From: Angiostrongylus vasorum
Taxonomy: Eukaryota > Nematoda > Chromadorea > Rhabditida > Metastrongylidae
Length of the DNA: 64,000 nucleotides
Reading direction: 5' to 3'
NCBI GenBank assembly: GCA_018806985.1
Contig: JADANN010000438.1
Coordinates: 880,001-944,000, forward strand
The position numbers and the translations under genes were made by a program. Below, one piece after another: positions 45,516 to 57,607 of this stretch (the first letter of the stretch is position 1; every line of letters starts with the position of its first letter). Under the pieces are notes generated by a model that was not told the origin of the DNA, searched no databases, and saw only the letters and a list, made by a program, of their open reading frames with translations.

Positions 45516-46274
45516 TTCGAACTCTGCTTGTTATAAAAAGGTACGTATTCTAATTATCAAATCGAAAACGACGGACTAAATTTATGCAGACTTGATTTGA
45601 AATTTATTTATTAATTTGCTCGAACTTACATGTTGGGTACTGTGATGAATCTAGGAAAACCAGAGAATGTTAGTCACTCTTTGAAACTGTTTCCAATAAA
45701 GCACATGGGAAATTTGTTGTGCCGTAGTTCCCCTGATGCTTCGTCTACGTTTTGCACTGTGTTCGTACGATGCTAGGTGTACTTGCTGATACTATTCTCT
45801 GAGCCATTTTTTATCGAAAATATTATTATTAATAGTAAGTAAATAACGGCAGTAGTAAAGGAAATGAACTGAAGAAAGGTCTGTTTGACCGAGTTCTCAT
45901 GGAAGCTAAACGATAATTGACAACGACAGGTATCTCGTACATCCGTCAGCTGCGGACAGCTGGTGGACGAGTTGTCGCTCAACGTGCTCATATGTGACCG
46001 ATCCCCTGTCAACATCTGGATATCTGCAAAAAAAAAGTAATTTGATTCATTTATCGTTCATCAAGCACAAAATTCTGCGTGCTAAATAGATATCCGTGCC
46101 GGATTCATAACGCTCAGTTGTCAACTCCACTCCACATCTGCAACATCTGATTAAACGGGGGTACCGTACTTCCTTCTATTTCTTTTCGGTCGCAGATTAT
46201 TCTGCAAAATATTCTAAGTTTTACAAACAGCGTTATAGGCTGTTATAAATAGTGTGACTAGAGGAAGGACGATA

Positions 46275-46641
46275 TTTTTTTATAAAGTCTTCAAGTCTAT
46301 TGTGCAGATCCCAGCACTTCTTACATTCGATTAGTTTCCTCGCATCCATTGTCCACGAAGACCTTCCAAGTTTTTACGTCTGGCTTCGGTTTCTGTTGAG
46401 GATTTTCATTTCATCTCGAATGTTGTAGATTGCCTGTCGAGTCGATTCTCTCTTGAGTCCTTGCGATAGCAGGGCTGGAGCGTTCCCAATTGGATTGGAG
46501 AGAGTGATTTGTTTCCCAGACAAGTCCGGTACCAATTTCCCCACCCCAGAGGGATGAGAGGCTTGGTTGGCCAGGAGTGGAATCGAACTAGTACCATGAT
46601 TGGGATGACGGACACTACTACTTCTTTGCTACCCGCTCCTT
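46275..46641 (-). mobile_element. SINE-B long-form copy with 12-bp target-site duplication
   Basis: Reversed long-form SINE-B flanked by the perfect repeat GGAAGGACGATA at 46263-46274 and 46642-46653. It contains the shared core AAGTCCGGTACCAATTTCCC. Confidence 0.95.
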
Positions 46642-46764
46642 GGAAGGACGATACATGAAAAAGCTAATCAAGCTCGCTTAAAAAGCGCATAATCAAAGAA
46701 ATGTATCTCGGCCGTGGAAATCATTGCACTTAAAAAAATTACATTACGCAGAGTGCAAATAGTC

Positions 46765-46895
46765 TTGATGGAATGACCTGTATCACCTGTAGTCCCGTTG
46801 ATCGTCGAGTGACTGGAGCGGGCGCCAGTAAATCTTCTATTTTCCCTGTTGCGTGCAAGAGTAGCTCAGTGGGTTCTGCTCGCTTTCATACTTTA
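46765..46895 (-). mobile_element. RTE 3'-end fragment
   Basis: Reversed copy of the last 130 bp of the element at 10.9-12.5 kb: GAGCGGGCGCCAGTAAATCT, TTGCGTGCAAGAGTAGC, and the same ACCTGTATCACCTGT tail. Extreme 5' truncation, as is typical of RTE insertions. Confidence 0.9.
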
Positions 46896-47044
46896 ACGTG
46901 GTTTTTCAGCGGAACATTTGTTTAAACAGTCCGCCTATAACTTTTTGCTGATACTTCTGGATAAAAACTTTAGAGGACAAATAAAGTTTCATGAAAGAGA
47001 TTACAAAATAATAAGACGAAAGTTAAAGCGACAATAGAACCACT

Positions 47045-47433
47045 CCTCCCAACGGTTTGCCGCCTCATCGTGGCTGGGAAGTGTTCCTGGGTGTCCGGCT
47101 GCGATGTACACCGGACGGATGATTCATCCCCTGGCAGGGTCTCCCAAGCTGAGAAGGAGTCCAGCGTTTCCATCAGGAAGCCTAGCTAAGAGCAAACTAA
47201 TACCAGGATCCACCACCGTCCTAGTATCGAACTGGTCGGATGGTGGCAATTTTCCCTCTGGTCTATAAACGCTGCGTTTCTCTGTGGTGGTGACCACCTG
47301 GGGCAGAAGTTTGCCCAGGCTGATCTCAGGACTCCAGGGAAACACGATGGCTAGCAAAATTCCGAAAAAAAAGGAGGTTATGCTGGGGCCCGCATAATCA
47401 GTGAGGATGGGCCATTCAAGTATCCAAGCAAGC
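47045..47433 (-). mobile_element. repeat C copy with 11-bp target-site duplication
   Basis: Reversed full-length copy flanked by ATAGAACCACT (47034-47044) and ATGGAACCACT (47434-47444), one mismatch. Confidence 0.92.
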
Positions 47434-47499
47434 ATGGAACCACTTGGTGTAGGGAGAAAGGCTGCCGCAGATGATGTGGGCGGAGCGATTTGCAAGTAT

Positions 47500-48100
47500 G
47501 CAAACGGTTTTTCGAACTGCCTCCTACGTTCTTATTCATAAAAGTATATTTGCTACTTAATTTTCAATTGGGATTTACTTCATACTTGATTTCAACCTTG
47601 GTGTTTTGACCAAATACTATGTGGATCGGTAGAAGGAATCTTTAGAAATTTGTAATTCTCAGAGAGGTTTCGGCCATTTGAATTAGAGCAAAAAGATAAA
47701 CAAGTAGCACGAATTGAATTGTTGTGGTCCCTACGCCCATCAACATGCCCATATTTCCGATTCGAGAGAGATTAAAGTCGACTTGTTCGTGGAAATTTTT
47801 CACCTTCCGCTACCTGAAGGTCAACAACATCAACATTCCACCAGTATTTATGTCGTCTAAAAAAAAATTCGAATTGCTTGAAAAATGCTCATTGTCAGTA
47901 AAGTACTTACCATAAGTGTTTGGTTTTCTATCTATCCTAAATTATTCATCCTAGGCAAAGCTACCTCTATCGATCGTTTCGACAACATTGACTGCAAATC
48001 AATAAATCAATGTTCCCACGTTTATTCATTGTTAAAAAAAAGTTTCACCAAACGTTTCCGGATGGTTCCTGTACTTTTTCTGGACTTATTCCGACATTTG
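47500..48100. other. no confident gene
   Basis: A 63-codon frame at 47724-47915 has no splice or homology support. Confidence 0.35.
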
Positions 48101-48116
48101 ATGAAGTATTTAGTAT

Positions 48117-48453
48117 TAATTACTCGGATACTTGAATGGCCCGTTTTCACCGGTTGTGCGGGCCCCAGCATAGTTTCCATTCTCCGGAAATTTGCTAGCT
48201 TAGCCATTGTGGTTTCCTGCAGTCGCGAGAACAGCCTGGCCAAAGTCTGCCCCGGGTCGTCACCACCAGAGGCAATCGTCGCTCTTTTGGATCAAAGGAG
48301 ATTTGCCACTATGCGGCTAGTTTAGTACCAGAACGATGGTGGATCCTGGTATTCGTTTAGCTAGGGCTGGGCTTCCAGGTGGAAACGCGGGACTCCCTTT
48401 TTCAGGCCCAGGAACACCTCCCAACCAAGATGAGGCGGTAAACGGTTGGGAAG
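48117..48453 (+). mobile_element. repeat C copy with 9-bp target-site duplication
   Basis: Plus-orientation copy with small deletions, flanked by ATTTAGTAT at 48108-48116 and 48454-48462. Confidence 0.9.
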
Positions 48454-48849
48454 ATTTAGTATATACTTGAAATATTCAGATTAAAGCCGAATCTGCGAAT
48501 CTCGTGAGTCTTATCATACTGATTTTGAACAGTTTCAGTTAAGCCCACAAAGTCCCACTTTAACGAAAACTGCTCGTTCTCGTAGTTTTTTTGCATCAAT
48601 CTCTATTGCTTCTTCAATCCCTGCCTTTTTCTAGAACCCGGTCCTCAATTTCTGGAAAACTCTACCTACCGCTTTCCCCCATCGCGACGACTGCCTGCAT
48701 GACAATCAGCAATCGTCATTGTGACCTATTTTCTCTTGCATGTGTCACGTGATTTTAGCTGACCCATCGATTCCTGGTGAATCTGGTAACGTTTTCAAAA
48801 TAAAATGTATACATGTATACATATATATGTAATATATTTATGTATAGTG

Positions 48850-49111
48850 GTTGTATGTGTATGTGTATGTGTATGTGTATGTGTGTGTATGTGCATGTGT
48901 ATGCGTATGTGTTTGTGCATGTGTATGTGTATGTGTCTATGTGTATATGTGTATGTTTATGTGTATGTGTATGTGTATGTGTGTGTATATGTGCATGTCT
49001 GTATGTATGTATGTATGTATATATGTATGTATGTATGTATGTATATGTATGTGTGCATAGGTATGTATGTAAATGTATGTATGTATATGTATGTATGTAT
49101 ATGTATGTATG

Positions 49112-49143
<32 letters not shown>

Positions 49144-49343
49144 TGTATGTATGTATGTATGTATGTATGTGTATGTATGTATGTATGTATGTATGTATGT
49201 ATGTATGTATGTATGTATGTATGTATGTGTGCATAGGTATGTATGTAAATGTATGTATGTATATGTATGTATGTATATGTATGTGTGCATAGGTATGTAT
49301 GTAAATGTATGTATGTATATGTATGTATGTATATGTATGTATG

Positions 49344-49375
<32 letters not shown>

Positions 49376-49865
49376 TGTATGTATGTATGTATGTATGTAT
49401 GTATGTATGTATGTATGTATGTATGTATGTATGTATGTATGTATGTATGTATGTATGTATGTATGTATGTATGTATGTATGTATGTATTTTGTGTGTGTA
49501 TGTATATACATGTGCGTGTATATAGGTGCGTATGGATGTATCTGCGTATTTACCCGTGGATTTGAGTGTATGTAGACCTATATATGCATCAGCGTGGTGA
49601 TATGTCCATGTCTGTATGTAAATGCATGCATTTTGTATGTATGTGTATATGCACATATATGCATCTATCTACGCAGTATGTCTGTGGGCTCATCCGTTTG
49701 CGTATGTATCTACACGTATGTGTGGTTGTTGTACGTGTGTTGTGTCCGTCGATTTATGCGTATAGGTATGTATGTAAACCTTTGCTGTGTTACATGTATG
49801 TGTTGTTTGTATGTGTATATGTGTCCATCTGCACCTGTATGTCTGTATGGTATGTATGTGTGCAT
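48850..49865. repeat. 1-kb GTAT/GT microsatellite with higher-order structure
   Basis: GTATGT and (TATG)n over about 650 bp, then degenerate TATG sequence to about 49860. The variant TGTGCATAGGTATGTATGTA recurs near 49051, 49228 and 49285 at similar surroundings, so blocks have been duplicated. All long Tyr-Val-Cys or Ile-His-Thr frames here are artefacts. Confidence 0.98.
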
Positions 49866-49869
49866 GTCG

Positions 49870-50900
49870 GAATGTTGACGGTCGATAACCGGTGGACTGT
49901 GGATGGTAAGTGAACGGGGCCAGTAGATGCAGGCCAGGGCCATCGTCAACTCGTTCATGTCAACCATCACACTCTGTCGGAAGAACCGCATACGTTGTAT
50001 ATGATTTTCGTCACAATACCATGTGACTTCAACAAAACTGGCTAGCGAACTATGATGTGAAAAAATAGCTTGTATTCAGTGTTTCGTCATAGTTCCTCGT
50101 TTGAATAACTCCGGATTCTCCTTAAATACACCTGTGATCTCCGTATTGCCGAACAAAAAGCCTTTGATCCCTTAACCTCGATCTTCTAGGCCGATAAGCA
50201 CTATTTTCAAAAAAAAAGATTAAAACTGCTAGTAACAGATTCATGTTTGCCGCATCTCTTAAACGCATCACGCATCATCTCAAGAGATATAAACGTTTTG
50301 TGTCGTCGTCAAATATTTAGTACTTTTTCATCTCTGTCCTGTTCTCAGTAGACTTTGTAGCGCTTTCGTTGGCGTCTTCTCCAAGTTTTCATATTACTTT
50401 TGTCCTTCAAACCACTCACTTTATCCTCAATTGACAGTTTAGGACTATTTTGCCATCAATTTTGCCTGGAAAACTAGCTTTTTGCAGAAAAAAGGCTTGA
50501 GATGAACATATCTGAGAAGTATTAAAGTCCTCTTTTCTACTTGTGACTTTTTCCATCACGGATCGGAATTTATAAGAATCCTGTCACTAATCGTTTCATT
50601 CTCTTTTCGATCCTCTTTTCATTGTTTTTCAGCTATTTTCTTCATTAATATCAACTGGATTAGGACTATTTTCGGAAGTTCGTTGGTCGTATTTCAGTCC
50701 CAATCATTGCCTCAATTGAATCTGCACATTCTGAACGGGAAACTAACTATTGTCTTCCTAATCGATATGTATTTTACCAATTGGGTCTTGCTCACATTCT
50801 ATTCTATTTTGGTCTTTACTTTATAACATCTTCCTAATCAATTTGAATGCCAACAAAGAAGAGAACTCTCATTCCTTAGAAAGGCTGAATCTTATTTATG
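49870..50900. other. no confident gene
   Basis: A GTAAGT donor at 49906 follows a short frame (MLTVDNRWTVD) just beyond the microsatellite. No acceptor partner was found. Confidence 0.3.
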
Positions 50901-50919
50901 GAGTTTCATTTCCGTCGTT

Positions 50920-51350
50920 AGCATCATTTGTTCTCCGCTACCGTTTCTTTTTCTGTTTCACTACCAGTTTCTTTTCGTTTTTTTCTTTGCCTTTTTTTTC
51001 TGCACATTTTTCTATTTTCATTGTGGCTTTGCCAATATGAATCGCTCGCGTTGAACCACGGCTATCAATCTTTCCGCCGCCGCCACCACCGCCGCCGCCA
51101 CGCGATTCCTTCCGTCCGTCACTCCTTCCTGGTCGTCATTTTCGTTTTCATCTTTCTTCTCGTCCTTTCCTTTTCGCCTTTTGTCTCGTTCTCACTTTCG
51201 TATCTATTCAACTTCTGCTTTTTCCTCCACTTCTTCTGATCATCTCTGTTTTTTTTCTTCTCTTTTTTTCCATTCCTTTCACGATAAATCGTCATTTCCT
51301 CAAATTTTTTTCTTCTTTTCGTTCACATCGTCTGTTTAGCAACAAAGGGC
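50920..51350. repeat. pyrimidine-rich DNA with a GCC/ACC triplet tract
   Basis: T/C-rich sequence interrupted by a GCC/ACC repeat at about 51070-51102. Frames at 50843 and 50928 are compositional. Confidence 0.7.
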
Positions 51351-51359
51351 TCGTTCATT

Positions 51360-52155
51360 AGGGGTTTAACGTATCCATTTCAGATCCAGCTCTCAGATGA
51401 CAGTGACAAATGCCCTCAGACCTCTCACTCACCATCATTTCAATAATGGACGATAGCTAACCGGCCGGCTCAATTTCGACGGAGGTTTTTTTTGTGTTTT
51501 GTCTCCACATGGGCTTTTAATTGATTTCTTTGTGTGAATTTAAGTGAACGGAAGAGTTTTATGATCTGCTGAGAAAAATTTTGGCTAAAAGTTAAAATTC
51601 CAAAAACAAGAAGAACGTGTCTAACAAATTTTTTATTTATTGTAAATAGGAGTTTTTATTGGGAAACGGTTACGTGACATGCAAGCTGTTCTTTTCCAAC
51701 GTTTTTTTTCCCGGCTGTTTCTCTTTCTGAAGTTATTAATGGATAGTAGGGATAAAAATAGCGCTAATTATGCGGGATAAAAATATTAGGGCTTGTATAT
51801 TTTAATCTACTAGCACATTTTTTTCTATTTCTTTTTCATACTCTAAGAAAATGTAAACTCTGTGAGCTCACGTTGAACTCACTGAACTCTCAGAAATCCT
51901 TTCAGAACTTTTCACATGTTGTTGTCGCGAAATGAACGTAATGATTTCGTGAGAACTTCTCATTAACAATTCTGGATTTAATTTATTCACTTCTTTCTAT
52001 TTTCACAGAAAGATGAAGAGAAAGAAGAAAATCGAAGAAAAAAAGTCAAAATGTAGAAGGGTGTAAAGTTATGAAACCTGAAATGGCCAGTTTTTCCTGC
52101 TCAATACTGTGAATTTTCACGTCGGCATTCATTATTTTTTCTCCTCATGTGTCAT
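51360..52155. other. no gene seen
   Basis: AT-rich DNA without recognised elements. Confidence 0.4.
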
Positions 52156-52159
52156 TCAT

Positions 52160-52432
52160 GTGGACTCGTGTAGCGCAGTAGTTAGTGGTGCCTTTCACAC
52201 ACGTGGTCGATGGTTCGACCCGTTCTTCGAGCACACGAAGCGCCATTCATTTCTTCATGGTAGACAGATTGTTAGTAAACTTCTCTAGGAGGATAATAGC
52301 GCTGACTTGATACATCGGAAGGCTACTGCAAATCATTCTATAGGCTAGATTTGCATCCATTCACTTTTACAAACGGTGCTTCATGAAGTCGAGTGCATGA
52401 CACATCCTCAAGGATTGATCAACGCTGAATGC
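52160..52432 (+). mobile_element. SINE-A-related copy
   Basis: Head CGTGTAGCGCAGTAGTTAGT, B box GGTTCGACCC, core TAGACAGATTGTTAGTAAAC, 3' half with GACTTGATACATCGGAAGGC. Confidence 0.85.
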
Positions 52433-53059
52433 TTGGCTTTCGGAACTTCAAAACGTCAGACGAATGCTGGAAGAACTCCGTAGAGGAAGATTTTTTTAAA
52501 AAAACTACCGTTTTATCTACTACTTTTTCTCTTCCTTCGTATGGGTACTTGTAGCTCCGTGGTCAGAGATGTCCTACTATGCATACATCGTCATTAGTTT
52601 AATCTCTCTGTCTGGTCAAATTAGTCTCTTTATCCGTTTGTGCCGACAAATTAATGCAAGAGTTTTTCACTGTTTTGCCCAAATATCCATTCCATCACCT
52701 CTGCGATGCTTAATGGAGTCGATGGTTCATGGTGCATCTCAAAGGGAGAGATCAATGCTAAACGTCTTGTCCACTTTATCTTTTTTATCTATTTTTTATG
52801 TAGCCATGCCACTTCTTCCATCGAAACACTTTTATGTCATCGTCGCTGCAGTCGGTTCGTCTTGGGTGTTGAACCTATATGCAGCAGGTATTTATCATTC
52901 GTTTAGAAGCGCGGTGAAGCAGACAGGCAGGAGTTCGACATCTTTCTGAGAGAACAGTTTTGACATCGGTATGCAGAAATTCAGAGAGCGGCTGATGATC
53001 CCATTCATTACGCGGAAGGCTCAACTTACCCAGGCGCTGAATCGACGCTGTTGACACCC

Positions 53060-53335
53060 AACCAAACCTCTCATCCTTCCGGGACCGGAAAGTGGTACTA
53101 AACTAGACTGAATCGAACTGTATTCCTCTATTCCACGTGAGTACACCCTAAAACGCCTGTTCCAAAATTTCAGGAAACATCGACTCGGCCAACATTCAAC
53201 GACACTCGTGACGAGAACGGAGAAGTTCTGAAACGGCAAGCGAAACCGTGCGCAAAGAAGTTTGAAGACCTTCTTGATAGTGGTTCCGAAGAAACCAATC
53301 AGAATGCAGGAATTTCTGGGATCCTGATACATGTG
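53060..53335 (+). mobile_element. diverged SINE-B long-form copy
   Basis: Core CGGGACCGGAAAGTGGTACT, then GACTCGGCCAACATTCAACG and TTTGAAGACCTTCTTGATAG, TGCAGGAATTTCTGGGATCC. The head is degraded. Confidence 0.65.
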
Positions 53336-53985
53336 ATAGTTAAAAATCTAGGCTACGTTGGAGCTATGCAAGCTGTCTTTTACCTATTTTCTTGCCAGAA
53401 AGCAGTAGAACATGACGGACTTTGTAGCAGAATAGCAATGCTGTTCATGTCCTTCACGCTAGTTTAGTACTCTGAGCAACTTCGCCACTTTCGACAGGGA
53501 CGAATTGCGATTCTATTGAGTGCCAGCTTGGAGGTTAGTCAATGATTAACTGGTCTGAAGATGACGGGTGATTTATGTATTAATTTACCAACTGTCCTTG
53601 GAAACGACGTTGAGCTGGACTACAGTCGTATCGAAAAGAAAAGGCCGTGTAACAGCAAAAAGCTGCTAGCACTACTTAAAAAGAATTAAAGTAGAATGGA
53701 ATTACTAATTGGTCGCATGTCTCGATCGGTTTTCACGGCCAACCCCCAATTTGCTCATAGAACCGCCGTTGTATTAAGATGCTTTCTCGTAAACGTAAAG
53801 GTCATGTCATCTTAAGGAACTCAAGAGCTTTTCCCTTCATCTAGTCATTCATGGGAATCGCGTCAACAACACGCTTCTCCTGTTTTCTTCATTGAATTCT
53901 ATCTTTTCTAGAAGCAAATATATTTAGTAGACATGATCGAAATTCCCATTGATTACTTCACTAATAGAGGACTTGTAGTCTTTAC

Positions 53986-54103
53986 CACTTTGGTCCCTGC
54001 AGCGAGTAAATTTTACTATTAATATCTTGGGAAAGCTTTCCACTCACCACCAGTAGTATATGTTTGGCAATATTGAAGGAGACCTGTGCTCCCAAAAAAT
54101 CAC
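53986..54103 (-). CDS. candidate exon, minus strand
   Basis: On the minus strand an AAATTCAG acceptor precedes 38 codons (DFLGAQVSFNIAKHILLVVS, then GKLSQDINSKIYSLQGPK) and a GTAAAG donor. Composition is protein-like, but no partner exon in the right phase was established. Confidence 0.3.
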
Positions 54104-54603
54104 CTGAATTTCTCTTGTGTGTACTTAGTGAACTGAACATGAGGGCTTATTTGCCTTTAAATTGTCGAACTCTGTGACCAAGATTGACAGGAGAGTTTTA
54201 CTATGTTGATAGTCGTATAAGTAGTACATATTGCATCCTTGAACGGCGGTATATAGGACAATGTAATTGAGTGCTCAAAGTTCGTACATCGTTGTAGGTT
54301 AGGTTCATTCTTCGCCCCCAGACATTTCTTCTTCCTCACCAGTTCGATATCGATGTGACGTCTACGTCCACAGTTTGAAAGGTTAGCGTTTCACCCTAAT
54401 AATGGACGTGATGGATGTCCCAGGAAATATTGTTCTTTATTCCTGCATATGCAGATTACTGTATTAGTCTGCTCATTGTGTTCACCCATGCAAACTTTCA
54501 GTTTCTTCACGGAGTAAAGTTCAAATCTGGGCTATTGAACCTTTATAAGGAAATAGCTCTGAGAGTGTAGTTTTTTTAAGTACTAATAACCCTCCTGTAC
54601 TAT

Positions 54604-54912
54604 TTAAAAATTTCTATTTACAAAACCGACGTATCCTGAAATAGTCATGGGTCGATATCAGTGCGGAACCTCTACATTCACGCGCTGTCTACAACTAGTG
54701 CGAAAAGAAGTACAGTTGTAAATATACTTTCTTGGAGATTGCTTACTTTGATAATTAGGGTGGTTCGCACTGGCATGATGTGTAAGTCCCTGCACTTTTT
54801 CTTCTTCTGCTCGTGACACCTTCTTGTAAACGTCATCCCATAGAAGCTGTCCACCGTCCTTGGGCAGCCTCGTTAAAGTGCTCTCGTTGATAACTAGTGC
54901 TTCCCACACTTC
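54604..54912 (-). CDS. candidate last two exons of a minus-strand gene
   Basis: Exon 54747-54912 follows an AAGTAG acceptor and reads EVWEALVINESTLTRLPKDG, then GQLLWDDVYKKVSRAEEEKV, then QGLTHHASANHPNYQ. It ends one base into a codon at a GTAAGC donor. A CTATTTCAG acceptor then opens exon 54604-54635 in the matching phase, giving RYVGFVNRNF and TAA. The intron is 111 bp. Codon use and charge pattern resemble real protein, but the family is not recognised. The frame at 54157-54339 may be part of the same locus. Confidence 0.4.
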
Positions 54913-55034
54913 CTACTTGATTGAAGTTTTAACGAAAAACAAATAGAAACGAAAATTTCAGGATGAATAAGCAGTCATTTATTGACCACATTGGTGTTCT
55001 TTTAATAACAAAGTTTTTAGATGGTTTGTCCCCA

Positions 55035-55160
55035 AAATAGTTCACCACCCACAATGGCCTGGGACGTTTCTAGATATCGAACTACAGTGTACACGAAGTA
55101 GTTCGACATTTCCATCCAGGCCCAGCTAAAACTGGTAGACTAGCGCCAGAAATCATTGTC
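55035..55160 (-). mobile_element. possible repeat C remnant
   Basis: CACCCACAATGGCCTGGGAC and TTTCCATCCAGGCCCAGCTA recall reversed repeat C. Weak. Confidence 0.3.
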
Positions 55161-55779
55161 ACACAAGCAATGTAGCCGACTTCATAAGCGCTAGCGCGGC
55201 TTTCAAATTTCCTGGTGAAAGAAATCTTTCCCAACTAACGAATTGATGGCCAAATGGGAATTCGACAGGAGTGCTGGCAAGTGAGCCATTCAATTATTAG
55301 AGTATTGGATAGCATGTCGTCTCGCTGTTGCCATAACATGGTACCATCAGTATTTCTTCGTGCATTTTCGTCATTATTGCACTGAATTAATAATTAACTG
55401 TTCTCTTTTATGACTAAAAATAAAAAAATCGTGACCTGATATAAAAGCGTTTACTCGCATTTGATCTGGCCCTTGTCGTACCACCACATTTAGTGCAGTA
55501 ACTCTTATTACTGGGACAGAACTTTACTATTGCCTACTTTCTTACTTGAGTCCGTTTGCCATTAAAAGTAATTATGTAGCAACTTTACCACTTCCTCCAT
55601 CTAAGTGGTAGTATGTTTACTGTTGGGAGAGGCTTTTTACTTCGAGTATGACGATGACAGTCCTGAGACATAAACAGTTCGTTTCGTTACCGCGTGCAGG
55701 TATTGGTCGTGGGTTTGTCCTGAATCGGGGGAGAGGTCCAAAACTTTGTGACCTATTTTTCTCAACAGCAGCGCTGACT

Positions 55780-55860
55780 CCCGGAATTGCTTTGCTAAAC
55801 GTTTATCTTCCAGATGGAGGTATAGAACTTCTTCATGGCTTAGGTCAGTTTATCGCCATA
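55780..55860 (+). mobile_element. diverged repeat C fragment
   Basis: GGAATTGCTTTGCTAAACG, CTTCCAGATGGAGG and CTTCTTCATGGCTTAGG match the most conserved block of repeat C. It explains most of the 91-codon frame at 55648-55923. Confidence 0.5.
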
Positions 55861-56389
55861 TCCATCGAAGGAGGAAGTTATGGCAATGGTCATGAAATGG
55901 CAAGGAAAAACGTTGTGTCTTAAACTGAAAAGAATGGTAGAGTAACAGTAAATTCTGCAAAATGTTGGACGAGTTTTCTTCAAAGAAATTCTGTTGTTTT
56001 ATTTTCTCTTCTTTATCGAATAGATGAGTGATTTGGGCAACCAGCAAAGAATGCATATGTCATCATTTCGTCAGTAAATCTTCATCTTCAACCAGTTCAT
56101 CAAGTTCTAACTAACGCTTGCCGACGACGACTTTTTCACGAAATCGCAACTTCTCTCGCATTTGTATATCTATGTCAATGTCTGTTTTTGTCCGTCGATG
56201 TATCCAACGTTCGTGTAGATGTGTATATATGTGTAGATGTATGTATATATGTATGTATGTCTCTTGTGGGCATATGCTGCACATTTATTGATCTTCATAT
56301 GTGCTCCTCCTTTTGCATCTGCATCTTATCCGAGTTCTCGTATTATATTGAAGCACTTGAGCCTTTCTATCCTCATCATCATTTAAAGC

Positions 56390-56560
56390 CCACCCGGATG
56401 GCATGACGGACACCGCCCTTCTCTGCACTCCCGCTTGCTCGCCAGGCTCCCTGCTCCTCCTCCTCCCTCAAGGCCATCTACTTGTGTCGACCGCTTATCT
56501 GCCGAATTCCGTCCGTCCACATCCGTCGGTTCGTCCGTCCTTCCGGCAGTGATCACCATT
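56390..56560. other. GC-rich island
   Basis: Markedly GC-richer than its surroundings with CCGTCCGTCC-type repeats. A 108-codon minus-strand frame (56383-56709, begins MKVIVVSVTPACFCSQRGNA) crosses it. That frame has a plausible CTCGCAG acceptor and a GTGATC donor inside, but the plus strand is also open. It could be the 5' end of a gene; unproven. Confidence 0.3.
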
Positions 56561-57472
56561 TCATACCATTGTCGTCCATTTTGTGTTTCATTGAGGTCTT
56601 GCGTGACATAGGAACTTGGGAATTTTTTCGTTGAACTCTCGAAATGGCTAGCGTTTCCCCGCTGCGAGCAGAAACACGCCGGTGTTACGGAAACGACGAT
56701 AACCTTCATGATAGCTTTGATTTCCCAATAAATAATTGAATGTTTAGCTAAGTATTTGGTTGAATAGGTGAGAACATTTGGTTAAAATAATGCTATAAAT
56801 AAATAAAAGAAAGAGCGAAAGAACGAAGAATTGAAGTAATCAATCGATAGCAGTAAAAAGCAGGCAGGTTTCTCTTGTCATTCTCTTGTTTTGCACTATC
56901 GTTGACATTTGGAAGAGTGGCGGCTACAACCTTTTCATTGTTCCGATTCCAGCCGTGTTCGAGGTTTTTTCATAATGTTACCGTAATCGGTAGAAATTAT
57001 TCCTACAAAAAAAACAGAGAAAAAGCGTTTTTTCAGTATACTGGTAATTTCATTGTTTTGCAAGCTTTTTTTCTCTGTGTGGACAATAGATGGACAAATA
57101 GGCGGCGCCACCTAACCGCGTCAACCAAGGACTTTCAAAAAGAAAAAAAAACAACTGGCAAAGCCCTTAAACGAATAGTAACAATACATAATAAATTTAA
57201 CATATTTATTATCTGACAATAAATAGCTATACTAAAAATTAAGCATGCATCACACAGTGTTATCCGAGTTTGGGAAGGGGGGGTTTGGTTGTTTACCGTG
57301 TTTTTTGCATTTTTGTTAATATTATTTATGGCTGTTATTGTTTTTCATTGGTTATCATTTGTCATGATCAATGTAATCACTATTGTCCCTCGTGATCTGG
57401 ATCGTACCCTTGACTTCGACCGGCGCCGATTAACTAGTCCCAGACATCGCTGCTGTAGTAGAAGAATTCTGA

Positions 57473-57607
57473 AAAGTACAAAGAAGGGAGTCTCTATCCG
57501 ATTTAGAAGAGACCTTCACCGCTTTTGACGAAGACCTGGGAACGCGCAAGCACGGATATCTTGGGGATTTCGGGAATTCGAGCGTTTTCAATGAGGATGG
57601 AATGTGA
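57473..57607 (+). CDS. candidate coding fragment
   Basis: A 44-codon frame, rich in Asp, Glu and Phe (SLSDLEETFTAFDEDLGTRK, then HGYLGDFGNSSVFNEDGM), ending in TGA. The same frame continues upstream beyond an in-frame TGA at 57470 (LVPDIAAVVEEF), so this may be a decayed gene or the end of an exon whose boundary I cannot place. No family recognised. Confidence 0.25.
   Translation, partial: KVQRRESLSDLEETFTAFDEDLGTRKHGYLGDFGNSSVFNEDGM

Noticed and set aside
47124..47495. 123-codon minus-strand frame
   Set aside because: Lies across a repeat C copy and its flank; not a gene.
48755..49913. Frames of 69-239 codons on both strands (Tyr-Val-Cys and Ile-His-Thr repeats)
   Set aside because: They are translations of the TATG/GT microsatellite in every frame.
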